Source: Candidatus Iainarchaeum sp. (GTDB lineage Archaea; Iainarchaeota; Iainarchaeia; Iainarchaeales; UBA10191). From it: 8,103 nt of DNA. Made by a program: the position numbers and the translations under genes. This document shows, piece after piece, positions 1-6,413 of this stretch (position 1 is its first letter; each line of letters opens with the position of its first letter). Under the pieces are notes generated by a model that saw only the letters and a list, made by a program, of their open reading frames with translations, was not told the origin of the DNA and ran no database searches. The stretch is taken from assembly GCA_013331925.1 (NCBI GenBank), contig DUFJ01000025.1, positions 1 through 8,103 of the forward strand, read 5' to 3'.

Positions 1-438
1 TATTTGCAGACCGAAAAGCAATAGCAAGCCAGCAAAAGCAGCAAGGCCTGAAAAGAAAAGCTTTTTGCTGATTTTTTCCTTCAAAAGCACGAGCGCGAAA
101 AAGCTCGCGAAAATGAAAATCGTCTTGTGCAAAAAGCCTGAATTTACAGCGCTTGTAAGGCTCAAGCCGTAAAAGAATAAAAGGAATGCAATGCCTCCGC
201 CTGAAATTCCGATCATGGAGAGCAGGAGCCAGTCTTTTTTTGAAAGCTGTTTAAAGCTGGAGAATTTCAGGAAGAGGAGAATGGCGGAAAGGAGAAGTAA
301 GGCTACGAGGGAATTTTTCAAGGCAGTGAGAATGAAAGGGTTGAAGCCTGAGACTGCAAACTTGTTCAGGTATATGGAAAAGCCGCTTATAATGGCTGTC
401 AGGAAAACCAAAATTGCGCCCTTACTGTCAGGAAGCAT
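1..438 (-). CDS. EamA/DMT-family permease, N-terminal half (partial, runs off left edge)
   Basis: Reading leftward from the ATG at 438-436 gives 146 codons with no stop before the window edge. The product is strongly hydrophobic, with membrane segments at about residues 8-28, 35-58, 70-91, 97-118 and 127-145. This is the first EamA repeat of a drug/metabolite transporter, a family that normally has ten helices in two repeats. Family-like features are the N-terminal run with Asn25-Lys26 at the end of helix 1, the small-residue stretch GISGGG at 77-82, and a Lys-Glu-Lys-Ile-Ser segment (120-124) after helix 4. The substrate cannot be told; such proteins export amino acids, nucleotides or other metabolites. 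There is no clear Shine-Dalgarno sequence and only 47 bases separate it from the divergent pheA, so a leaderless or very short-leader transcript is likely. The second repeat should lie left of base 1. Confidence 0.85.
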   Translation of the reverse strand, partial: MLPDSKGAILVFLTAIISGFSIYLNKFAVSGFNPFILTALKNSLVALLLLSAILLFLKFSSFKQLSKKDWLLLSMIGISGGGIAFLLFFYGLSLTSAVNSGFLHKTIFIFASFFALVLLKEKISKKLFFSGLAAFAGLLLLFGLQI

Positions 439-485
439 GTTTAAGGATTAAAATAAGTATTGTTTTTAAAATAGCTGAAGGAAAC
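439..485. promoter_or_regulatory. Divergent promoter region between the EamA permease and pheA genes
   Basis: All control for two divergent genes must fit in these 47 bases or inside the genes. On the plus strand an A/T-rich box at about 448-456 lies about 33 bases before the pheA ATG at 486. On the minus strand the box at 463-473, centred on the palindrome TTTTAAAA (464-471), lies 25-35 bases before the permease ATG at 438. Both spacings fit archaeal TATA boxes with very short leaders. The assignment of each box to a gene is inference. A purine-rich AAGGA at 478-482 could serve as the ribosome site for pheA. Confidence 0.5.
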
Positions 486-1301
486 ATGGCTGAAACAGCA
501 AAGGTTGCGTATTTGGGGCCTGAAGCGAGCTTTTCGCACGCTGCAGCATTAAAGCTTTTCCCGAACGCAAAAATAGTGCCTGAAAAAAGCTTTCAGGACA
601 TTTTCAGGATTGTGGAGGAAGGAAAGGCAGAGTTTGGGGTAGTGCCTATTGAAAACTCGACCGAAGGCTCTGTAAATGTTAACCTAGACTTGCTGGCTGA
701 AGGCGAGTTGAAGATAGTCAAGGAAACTTCCATGAAGATAGAGCACCAGCTTGTTTCAAAAGCAGGCTCGCTGAAGGAAGTGAAAATTGTTTTCTCGCAC
801 CCTCAAGGATTGGCACAGTGCAGGCAGTGGCTTCAGAAAAACCTGCCCGAGGTTGAGCTTTCAGAAAGCTCAAGTACTGCAAAAGCCGCAGAAAGCGTTG
901 CTGGAATTCCAAACTCTGCGGCAATCTCAAGCCTTCTGGCAGCGAGAAAGTTCGGGCTTAACATTATTGCGGAAAACATCCAGGACAATCCGAACAATCA
1001 AACAAGGTTTGTTGTCATCTCAAAAAAGGCAGCAAAGCCTTCAGGAAAAGTCAAGACCTCGATTCTTTTCTCGACAAAGCACAAGCCCGGAGCCTTGTTT
1101 GATGCTTTGAAGGCGTTGAAGGATTTTGGAGTGAACATGACAAAGATTGAAAGCAGGCCTTCAAAAAAAGACGCGTGGCATTACGTGTTCTTTGTAGACT
1201 TTGAAGGCTCTCAAGAGAGCGAAAACGTGAAGAAAGCGCTTGAAGAGTTGGGAAGGCATTGCGACAGCCTGAAGATTTTGGGAAGCTTTGAGGTAATCTG
1301 A
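486..1301 (+). CDS. pheA: Prephenate dehydratase with C-terminal ACT domain
   Basis: The product (271 residues) converts prephenate to phenylpyruvate, the committed step of Phe synthesis in the cytoplasm. The start at 486 is chosen because the family's N-terminus (AYLGPEASFSH, residues 8-18) follows at once and AAGGA lies just upstream; an earlier in-frame ATG at 414 would overlap the divergent permease gene and add an unrelated stretch. The catalytic region holds VPIENSTEGSV (53-63) and the Thr-Arg-Phe motif at 173-175, whose Thr is essential in studied enzymes. The ACT domain (about 190-271) carries GALF (202-205) and ESRP (222-225), the Phe-binding signatures, so feedback inhibition by Phe is expected. 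Length matches monofunctional enzymes. The chorismate mutase gene follows with no spacer, so the pair supplies both activities of the bacterial P-protein as separate chains. Confidence 0.95.
   Translation: MAETAKVAYLGPEASFSHAAALKLFPNAKIVPEKSFQDIFRIVEEGKAEFGVVPIENSTEGSVNVNLDLLAEGELKIVKETSMKIEHQLVSKAGSLKEVKIVFSHPQGLAQCRQWLQKNLPEVELSESSSTAKAAESVAGIPNSAAISSLLAARKFGLNIIAENIQDNPNNQTRFVVISKKAAKPSGKVKTSILFSTKHKPGALFDALKALKDFGVNMTKIESRPSKKDAWHYVFFVDFEGSQESENVKKALEELGRHCDSLKILGSFEVI
1290..1294 (+). promoter_or_regulatory. Ribosome binding site for the chorismate mutase gene, inside the pheA 3' end
   Basis: GAGGT sits seven bases before the ATG at 1302, within the last codons of pheA. It supports that start and suggests that the two genes are translated from one message, with the ribosome re-initiating at the TGA-ATG junction. 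Confidence 0.6.
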
Positions 1302-1580
1302 ATGGACTTGAAGGAATTAAGGGAGCACTTGGATAGATTGGACAATGCATTAGTGATGATTCTTGCTGAAAGAATGAGCTTAATCCCTAAAGTTGCGGAG
1401 TTCAAGAAAACAAACCACATAGAGCAATTCCAGCCTGAGAGGGAAAAGCAGCTTTTAGAGGCAAAGAGAAAGCTTGCTGAACAGAATTCCTTGAACCCTG
1501 AACTTGTTGAAGCATTGTTCAAGGAAATCATAAAGGACGCGCACAGGATTGAGGCAAAAATAATCAAGGGAGAAAGTTAG
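1302..1580 (+). CDS. Chorismate mutase, AroQ class, monofunctional
   Basis: This 92-residue, all-helical protein rearranges chorismate to prephenate, feeding the prephenate dehydratase encoded just upstream. Aligned by eye with the mutase domain of the E. coli P-protein, the active-site positions are Arg7 (E. coli Arg11), Arg24 (Arg28), Lys35 (Lys39), Arg47 (Arg51) and Glu48 (Glu52). Gln44 replaces Asp48. Glu84 replaces Gln88, where the yeast enzyme also has Glu. The set looks active. AroQ enzymes are intertwined dimers, and the size is typical of a free-standing domain. The ATG directly follows the pheA stop (TGAATG) and a good ribosome site is present. The TAG stop overlaps the TAA stop of the convergent antiporter gene. 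There is no regulatory domain, so Phe control probably acts on the dehydratase. Confidence 0.92.
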   Translation: MDLKELREHLDRLDNALVMILAERMSLIPKVAEFKKTNHIEQFQPEREKQLLEAKRKLAEQNSLNPELVEALFKEIIKDAHRIEAKIIKGES

Positions 1581-3301
1581 GAGTATTTTCTCTCAAGGGC
1601 TGCTTTTCCTTTCAAATAGTTTATGAACTCGTTCTTGAGCTTTGAGGAAATCGTTTTTCCAGTGTTGAGGAAGTTTTGAATCTGCCTTATGCATTCGTTG
1701 CTTCCCAACACTTGAGGCATTATTACAGATTCAACTCCAAGCTTGTACATTTGCAAGGCCTCTTCAAAATTGTGCGCTCTTGCAAAAATCACAGATTTTT
1801 CATTGGCTTCCCTAAGCCTTTTTATAATCGACATGGCTGCGCGAGTGTCAGGAATAGTGCTTATTACTATCTTTGCGCCTTCAATGTTTGCCTTCTGCCA
1901 GACTTCCTCGCTTTCTCCGTTTCCGTAAACGCTGTAAAGCCTTTTCTTGATGTTTGAAAGAATGTTTGACGGATTGTGGTCTATTAAAACAACTGTTGCG
2001 TAATTCCGCAATACTGCAGCAACGCTGTTTCCGAAAACTCCAGAGCCTAAAATCACTATGTGGCCTTCAAGCTCTTCTTTGGGCAAGTATTCAAGCTCTT
2101 TAAGCTTGCGGTTGAATTTCTTGCTTGAGTATTTCGGGAAAAGCCTTTTGAAGACAGAATGAAGGAAAGAATAAGCCTTGCTGGAGCTTTCAAGCATGTA
2201 AGGCGTTGTGGCCATTGAAACAACTATTACAAGAATTGCGACTGAATAAACGCCTTGCGACATCTGGCCAAGCATTAAGGCCTGGGCTGCGAGAATGAAA
2301 GAGAATTCTGAAGCCTGCTCTAAAGCCAAGCCGACAGTCAATGCATTCCTGCTACCATAGCCTGCAAAATATGTTATGAGATAGTAGATTAGCGGGTTAA
2401 GCAAGTATACTGTAAGGAACATCAAGACAGCCAAGGCTATTGGAAAGGCAGCAATGCTTAAGGTAAGCTGCATTCCCAAGGAAACAAAAAAGATTGTGGT
2501 GAAAAAATCCCTCAATCCCCTAATCCTGCTTAAGGCTTCGGTATTGTAAGGAAGGTTGCTCAAGGTCAAGCCTCCAATGAAGGCTCCGACAGCAATTGAA
2601 AAATTCACAAGATTGGCAACGTACATGAAGCAAAGGCCGGTCGAAATCACTATCAGGAAAAAAAGCTCCTGGTTTTTCGCGTTGCTTTTGAGAAGCCTTG
2701 GAAGCAAGAGCTTGTTCAGCAAAACAGCAAGAACAAAAAGAACAGCCAAGCCGATTAAAAAGCCTGAGAGCAAGCCAATGTCAAAAATAGTTTCAGGCCT
2801 TGCAAGCAATGGCAGTAGCATTACAGCAACCAAGTCCTGCACTATAGCAAAACCAATAATCAGCCTTCCGTGCAAGGTGTTGATTTGGTTCTTGTCGCTC
2901 AAGTATTTCACAGCAATTACAGTGCTGCTGAACGCAAGAATCAAGCCAACGTACAAAGATTCAATAAATCCAAAGCCCAAAACCCCCATCAAGGCAAAGA
3001 CAATGGCAGTTGTTACAGCAACCTGCAGTAGAGAGCCGAAAACTATCAAATATTTCATCCTGAAAAGCTTTGAAAAGTTAGACTCTATCCCAATCGCAAA
3101 AAGCAAAAATGCCACTCCAAGCTCTGAAAATACAAGAATGTCCTGCGTGTTTGAAACAAGGCCTAAAGCCAAAGGGCCTATTATGACTCCGGTAATAAGG
3201 TATGCCAGGAGCAAGGGCTGTTTCAGCTTTCTCGCCACCAGAGCAACTATCGTGCTTGCTATCATTATGATGCCAAAGCTGAAAACAATGTCAAAAGCCA
3301 T
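1577..3301 (-). CDS. Kef-type monovalent cation:proton antiporter (CPA2) with RCK/TrkA-N domain
   Basis: The 574-residue product has an N-terminal Na+/H+-exchanger domain of about 12-13 membrane segments (residues 5-370) and a cytoplasmic nucleotide-binding domain (about 412-550). The transport core shows Gln155-Asp156 in the helix GFAIVQDLVAV, the usual CPA2 location of the ion-binding Asp, and the conserved stretch EQASEFSFILA (328-338). The RCK domain has the dinucleotide motif GSGVFG (419-424) and an acidic residue, Asp441, at the end of strand 2, which favours NAD(H). There is no separate RCK-C domain; the chain ends about 25 residues after the Rossmann fold. It likely exchanges K+ or Na+ for protons at the cell membrane; ion preference cannot be read from the sequence. 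It lies 57 bases after cysS and has its own promoter-like box. Its stop overlaps that of the convergent chorismate mutase gene. Confidence 0.92.
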   Translation of the reverse strand: MAFDIVFSFGIIMIASTIVALVARKLKQPLLLAYLITGVIIGPLALGLVSNTQDILVFSELGVAFLLFAIGIESNFSKLFRMKYLIVFGSLLQVAVTTAIVFALMGVLGFGFIESLYVGLILAFSSTVIAVKYLSDKNQINTLHGRLIIGFAIVQDLVAVMLLPLLARPETIFDIGLLSGFLIGLAVLFVLAVLLNKLLLPRLLKSNAKNQELFFLIVISTGLCFMYVANLVNFSIAVGAFIGGLTLSNLPYNTEALSRIRGLRDFFTTIFFVSLGMQLTLSIAAFPIALAVLMFLTVYLLNPLIYYLITYFAGYGSRNALTVGLALEQASEFSFILAAQALMLGQMSQGVYSVAILVIVVSMATTPYMLESSSKAYSFLHSVFKRLFPKYSSKKFNRKLKELEYLPKEELEGHIVILGSGVFGNSVAAVLRNYATVVLIDHNPSNILSNIKKRLYSVYGNGESEEVWQKANIEGAKIVISTIPDTRAAMSIIKRLREANEKSVIFARAHNFEEALQMYKLGVESVIMPQVLGSNECIRQIQNFLNTGKTISSKLKNEFINYLKGKAALERKYS

Positions 3302-3331
3302 TTTGAAAAGCCTGCGAAGAATTAAGGATTT

Positions 3332-3353
3332 GGGGTTAAAAAAAGTATTGTTT
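3332..3353 (-). promoter_or_regulatory. TATA-like promoter of the antiporter gene, overlapping the T-run after cysS
   Basis: On the minus strand a pyrimidine/A-rich element with seven T residues (3344-3338) followed by AA is centred about 39 bases before the antiporter ATG. That spacing predicts a leader of roughly a dozen bases. The same T7 begins 14 bases after the cysS stop, so it may also end cysS transcripts; archaeal termination often needs only a T-run. Both roles are inference. Confidence 0.4.
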
Positions 3354-3358
3354 GGTTT

Positions 3359-4762
3359 TTAGCTTTCGGCTTTTTTCACTCTGGTGCCTTCTTGAGTGTC
3401 ATCAACTCTATAGCCTTTTGCAAGGATTTGCGAACGAATTTCGTCCGCTCTCTTCCAGTCTTCAGCCTTTCTGGCATTTTCCCGCTCTTCCGCAAGCCTT
3501 TGCACCTCTTCAGGAATTTCCTGCACAAAGCCGAACTTGAATATAGGCAATATTGAATCAAGCTCTTTCAGGAATGCAATTATTTCTTGAGAATTCTTCG
3601 CGCTTATCTTTCTCTTGTCAAGCTTTGAGTTTGCTTTTTTCAGGAATCCAAAAAAAGCGCTCCAGGCTTTTGGAACGTTCAAATCATCATCCAATGCCTT
3701 CTCGACTTCTTTTTTTGCTTTGAGGATTTCAGAAGCTATCTTTCCATCCTGTTTCCCTCCAGCATCCTGGACTTTCTCCACAAACTCGTCAATTTTGCCA
3801 ATAGTGTTTTCGCAATCCTTCAAGGCCTGGAAAGTAAAGTTTTGCTCCTGCCTGTAATGCGAGTTTAAGAGCAGAAAGCGCAATGCGCGAAAGCCTTTTT
3901 CCTCAAGCTTTAAATCGCGCAAAGTGTAAAAGTTGCCTGCAGACTTTGCCATTTTTTTTCCGTCAACAAGCAAAAAACCGCAATGCACCCAGTATTTTAC
4001 AAAGCTTTTGCCTGTTGCCGCTTGGCTTTGCGCTATTTCATTCTCATGGTGCGGAAAAATCAAGTCTACTCCGCCAGAGTGAATGTCAAAGCTTTCTCCA
4101 AGGCATTTCATGCTTATTGCCGAGCATTCTACATGCCAGCCTGGCCTTCCCTTGCCTAACTCTGTCTCCCAGAAAACATTCCCGTCATTCAAGTCCCAGG
4201 CCTTCCATAGCGCAAAATCGCTCGCCTGCTCTTTCTCGTACTCGTCCTGGCTTACGCGAGCTCCTGCCTTTAGCTTTTTTATTTTTAGCTTTGAGAGCTT
4301 TCCGTAAGGCTTGAATTTTTTTATGTTATAGTAAACGCTTCCGTCAGGGCTCTTGTAGGCAAGGCCTTTCTTCAACAAAGCCTTAATCAGTTCAACTATT
4401 TCTGGAATTACTTCAGTGGCAGGCACTATAATGTCGGCGTTTTCAATCCTTAATTTTTCAATGTCTTCAAAAAATGATCTGGTATAGCGTTGCGTGAATT
4501 CTTTCAAAGGAATGCCTTCTTTTTGCGAATCGCGGATTGTTTTGTCATCAACGTCTGTAATGTTCATCGCATGCTTTACCTGAAAGCCCTTGAAGCGCAA
4601 ATATCTTTTCAGCAAATCCTGAAAGCTGTAAGCGCGAAAATTGCCGATGTGCGCGAAATTGTAAACTGTCGGCCCGCAAGTGTAATAGCCAACGCTCTTT
4701 CCCTTCAATGGCTTGAAGGCTTCCTTCTTTCTGGAGAGCGTGTTGTAAAGCTTGAGTGGCAT
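3359..4762 (-). CDS. cysS: Cysteinyl-tRNA synthetase
   Basis: This class I synthetase attaches cysteine to tRNA-Cys in the cytoplasm. From the ATG at 4762 it has 467 residues, close to the E. coli enzyme (461). The HIGH motif is HIGN (38-41). The zinc site that recognises Cys is complete: Cys29, Cys213, His238 and Glu242, with the spacing seen in E. coli. The KMSKS loop is KMAKS (270-274). Anticodon-binding helices follow, and the C-terminus (about 418-450) has the charged EExxRLAEERExARKxxDWxxAD helix typical of the family. An in-frame ATG 60 bases upstream is rejected: it lies inside the preceding gene, while the chosen start has AAGGAAG (4777-4771) eight bases upstream and opens with the usual family sequence. 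One base separates it from the preceding stop, so translational coupling is likely. Its presence means charging is direct, without requiring the SepRS/SepCysS route. Confidence 0.97.
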   Translation of the reverse strand: MPLKLYNTLSRKKEAFKPLKGKSVGYYTCGPTVYNFAHIGNFRAYSFQDLLKRYLRFKGFQVKHAMNITDVDDKTIRDSQKEGIPLKEFTQRYTRSFFEDIEKLRIENADIIVPATEVIPEIVELIKALLKKGLAYKSPDGSVYYNIKKFKPYGKLSKLKIKKLKAGARVSQDEYEKEQASDFALWKAWDLNDGNVFWETELGKGRPGWHVECSAISMKCLGESFDIHSGGVDLIFPHHENEIAQSQAATGKSFVKYWVHCGFLLVDGKKMAKSAGNFYTLRDLKLEEKGFRALRFLLLNSHYRQEQNFTFQALKDCENTIGKIDEFVEKVQDAGGKQDGKIASEILKAKKEVEKALDDDLNVPKAWSAFFGFLKKANSKLDKRKISAKNSQEIIAFLKELDSILPIFKFGFVQEIPEEVQRLAEERENARKAEDWKRADEIRSQILAKGYRVDDTQEGTRVKKAES

Positions 4763-4763
4763 T

Positions 4764-5309
4764 TTACCATCTTCCTTCAAGCTGCCAGTGCTTGATTTCA
4801 ACCAATGCATGAAAGTTAACATCTGCCTCGTCAGCTGGGTTTACAAAATTCCAGTCCTTGACTTCACGCCTTATTTCCTCAAGCTTTTCTTTCCTTGCTG
4901 GCGTGTCAGCAAGCGCTTCAACCGTGCCTTTGATTCCTAATTTGAAAAGCAAAAGCCTGCTTTTCCTAGAAGGTTTTTTTATCACTGCGTCAATTTCTTC
5001 CTTCGGCACTCCAAGAAAACTAAGCCTTTTAACAAGCAGTTCAATCTTTGATTCCAATTCTTTATATTTTCTGAAATTTTCAGCAGTTAAGTAATGCCTG
5101 CCTAGTTTCCGTTTCTTAAGCGGCTTGTACTGTCTTGAAAGAGTTGAAAGCAAGTCTTCCTTTTCACAAATTTCGCCCTTTTTTTCAAGAGCGTTTTGAA
5201 GAGCATTAAGTTTTCTTGAGGTTTGCGCTCTCTGCACGCTAACAAAATCCATCTGTCCAATTCTTGGCGGCAAACGCCTGTGATTTTGATGCTGTTTCTC
5301 AAAAGGCAT
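4764..5309 (-). CDS. Uncharacterised basic, helical protein upstream of cysS
   Basis: I do not recognise this 181-residue protein. It has no membrane segment or signal peptide. It is rich in Lys, Arg and Glu, with helix-prone stretches at about residues 27-50, 75-97 and 138-152 that could form coiled coils. A very basic patch, KPLKKRKLGRH (62-72), and a second, KKPSRKSR (111-118), suggest nucleic-acid contact, but that is inference. The C-terminal third has several aromatic residues (Trp153, Trp175, Trp181). A TATA-like box 22-31 bases before the ATG at 5309 supports this start with a leaderless message; Met20 is an alternative. The stop lies one base before the cysS ATG, so the two are almost surely co-transcribed. 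It is real rather than spurious because the frame stays open, has its own promoter and is tightly joined to cysS. Confidence 0.75.
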   Translation of the reverse strand: MPFEKQHQNHRRLPPRIGQMDFVSVQRAQTSRKLNALQNALEKKGEICEKEDLLSTLSRQYKPLKKRKLGRHYLTAENFRKYKELESKIELLVKRLSFLGVPKEEIDAVIKKPSRKSRLLLFKLGIKGTVEALADTPARKEKLEEIRREVKDWNFVNPADEADVNFHALVEIKHWQLEGRW

Positions 5310-5330
5310 GACAAAAATAGAAGAAAAAGA

Positions 5331-5340
5331 ATTATTTAAA
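5331..5340 (-). promoter_or_regulatory. TATA box for the unknown gene and cysS
   Basis: The minus strand reads TTTAAATAAT, close to the archaeal box A consensus, preceded by GG. Its centre is about 27 bases before the ATG at 5309, which would place transcription start at or within a few bases of the start codon. The T/C-rich stretch between box and ATG (5311-5330) contains two T5 runs that might also end transcripts from the zinc-ribbon gene. Confidence 0.6.
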
Positions 5341-5391
5341 CCGATTGCTGCCTTTTATTAGGCTTTGGGGGGCTTTTGCAACGGCTTTTTT

Positions 5392-5595
5392 TCAGGCTTC
5401 GTAATCTTCATCCCCGAGAAACTCTTCTTCATACTTGTCATACTTGCTTTCTTCAGGCTCTAAATGAAAGTTGCCTTTCTTTACAGCAATGATGCTGGAG
5501 GCTCCGCATTCAGGGCATTCCACACTGTCGCCCTCGTCGTGGGAGTTCTTGTCAATGTCAAACTTTTCCTTGCACTTTGGGCATTTTACCTTCAT
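5392..5595 (-). CDS. Small zinc-ribbon protein with acidic tail, LysW-like
   Basis: The 67-residue product has two Cys-x2-Cys knuckles (Cys5/Cys8 and Cys27/Cys30) that should bind one zinc. After a short strand region comes a strongly acidic tail (46-67, eleven Asp/Glu). The layout resembles LysW, the carrier used in the alpha-aminoadipate lysine/arginine route: CPxC, an acidic Gly-Asp turn, ECPECGA, then a Leu-Glu-Pro-Glu-Glu segment (45-49). LysW proteins end in Glu-Asp-Trp-Gly-Glu and carry the substrate on the last Glu. This protein ends in Asp-Glu-Asp-Tyr-Glu-Ala, so the role may differ. No lysine-pathway genes are in the window. The alternative is a general MJ0042-type zinc ribbon of unknown use. 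It has its own promoter-like box and sits alone between Yip1 and the cysS operon. Confidence 0.8.
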   Translation of the reverse strand: MKVKCPKCKEKFDIDKNSHDEGDSVECPECGASSIIAVKKGNFHLEPEESKYDKYEEEFLGDEDYEA

Positions 5596-5633
5596 TCAAA
5601 AAACCGCATTCTGTGAAAATCCTGTTGATTAGG

Positions 5634-5647
5634 TAATTATTAAAAAG
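5634..5647 (-). promoter_or_regulatory. TATA-like box for the zinc-ribbon gene
   Basis: The minus strand has an A/T stretch, CTTTTTAATAATTA, centred about 46 bases before the ATG at 5595. This predicts a leader of about 20 bases, longer than for the neighbouring cysS operon. Confidence 0.45.
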
Positions 5648-5660
5648 CTTGCGCTTTTGT

Positions 5661-5671
5661 GCAAAAAAAGC
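5661..5671 (-). terminator. T-run after the Yip1 gene
   Basis: GCTTTTTTTGC begins five bases after the Yip1-family stop codon on the minus strand. A run of seven T residues this close to a stop fits an archaeal T-rich terminator. I see no convincing hairpin. Confidence 0.35.
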
Positions 5672-5675
5672 TGGT

Positions 5676-6329
5676 TCAGAAAACAAGGCCTTCAAGCACT
5701 TGCTGCACAAGGCTTGAAATTATGAAAACAACGAGCATTAAAACTATTGAAACAAAAACGCTGGCTTTAGTGCTTTGCTTTATCACCAGGTAGTTCAGAT
5801 ACAGCACTAAAAAGCCAAGGTAGATTACAAGAATTGCCCCAATTAGCAGGAAGATAAAACCTGAGATAATGTTTGAGGCTAAGGCATTGAAAGTATTGTC
5901 CACTAGGTCTATCGTGAGCATGTCTCCTGCAGCCCATTCTTTCACAAAGCCTGCAATTGAAGGGTTGAAAAGCAAAGCCAGGAACATGAAAATTGTAAGC
6001 ACGATTGGAATCATTTGAGTAAGCGAGAAAGCGCTCACTACTCCTTCGAAAAGGTTTTTTCCCTTGCCTTCAAAGCCTTTCGCAACTAAGTAGATCAAGA
6101 CTGCCTGGAAAAAGAAGACTCCGACAGCGATTGCAATCCTTGCGGAGATCGAGGCAAAGCTCGCGTTCAAGCCGAAGGCAAGAAATGCTATCACTCCCAA
6201 AACCCAGGGCGCGAGAATCAAGGCTACTGCAGTGTAAATGTTTGGAAACTCCAAGGCAGCCTCTACTGTCTTTTTAGGGTGAAAAAACACTTCCAACGGA
6301 TTAAAGCCGTTGACATCCTTCAAAGCCAT
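5676..6329 (-). CDS. Yip1-domain multi-pass membrane protein
   Basis: The 217-residue product starts with a short soluble head holding NPLEVFFHPKKTVE (10-23), the kind of Asn-Pro/His-Pro-Lys-Lys-Thr entry motif seen in prokaryotic Yip1-family proteins. About five membrane segments follow, near residues 32-54, 64-84, 105-125, 152-180 and 190-213. Prokaryotic Yip1 proteins are integral membrane proteins with no settled role; eukaryotic relatives work in vesicle traffic, but that should not be carried over. No catalytic residues are apparent. A TATA-like box lies 42-58 bases upstream of the ATG, so it is probably transcribed apart from tyrS, 84 bases upstream. The final bases before its ATG are identical to those before the zinc-ribbon ATG. 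Family assignment rests on the N-terminal motif and topology and is less secure than for the synthetases. Confidence 0.75.
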   Translation of the reverse strand: MALKDVNGFNPLEVFFHPKKTVEAALEFPNIYTAVALILAPWVLGVIAFLAFGLNASFASISARIAIAVGVFFFQAVLIYLVAKGFEGKGKNLFEGVVSAFSLTQMIPIVLTIFMFLALLFNPSIAGFVKEWAAGDMLTIDLVDNTFNALASNIISGFIFLLIGAILVIYLGFLVLYLNYLVIKQSTKASVFVSIVLMLVVFIISSLVQQVLEGLVF

Positions 6330-6370
6330 TCAAAAAACCCGAAATCTTCCAATCCTAATCTTAGAAAAGG

Positions 6371-6386
6371 TTTTAAGTATTTAAAG
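6371..6386 (-). promoter_or_regulatory. TATA box for the Yip1-family gene
   Basis: The minus strand has CTTTAAATACTTAAAA, with a near-consensus TTTAAATA core at 6385-6378. The centre is about 50 bases before the ATG at 6329, predicting a leader of about 25 bases. It lies between tyrS and this gene and argues for separate transcription. Confidence 0.55.
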
Positions 6387-6413
6387 ATTGGTGCTCTTTT
6401 GCCTCCAAAGATG

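Noticed and set aside
191..451. Plus-strand open frame at the left edge
   Set aside because: It is antisense to the EamA permease frame, which is open from 438 to the edge and gives a typical five-helix membrane pattern.
414..485. Earlier in-frame start for prephenate dehydratase
   Set aside because: It would overlap the divergent permease gene and promoter and add 24 residues unlike the family N-terminus; the ATG at 486 has a ribosome site.
2556..3362. A long open frame (268 codons) on the plus strand, opposite the antiporter gene
   Set aside because: The translation is Lys/Thr/Pro-rich with no recognisable domain, while the opposite strand encodes an intact antiporter with clear motifs. 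Open antisense frames arise here from codon bias.
3883..4314. Plus-strand open frame opposite cysS
   Set aside because: It lies over the catalytic and zinc-site coding region of cysS, has no family-like features and has no promoter or ribosome site I can see.
4763..4822. Earlier in-frame start for cysS
   Set aside because: The extra 20 residues fall inside the upstream gene's coding sequence in another frame, and the family N-terminus begins right after the ATG at 4762, which has AAGGAAG upstream.
5310..5391. Possible small RNA or tRNA in the gap between the zinc-ribbon and unknown genes
   Set aside because: I find no cloverleaf, TTC-type loop or strong hairpin; the A/T-rich content is explained by a promoter box and T-runs.
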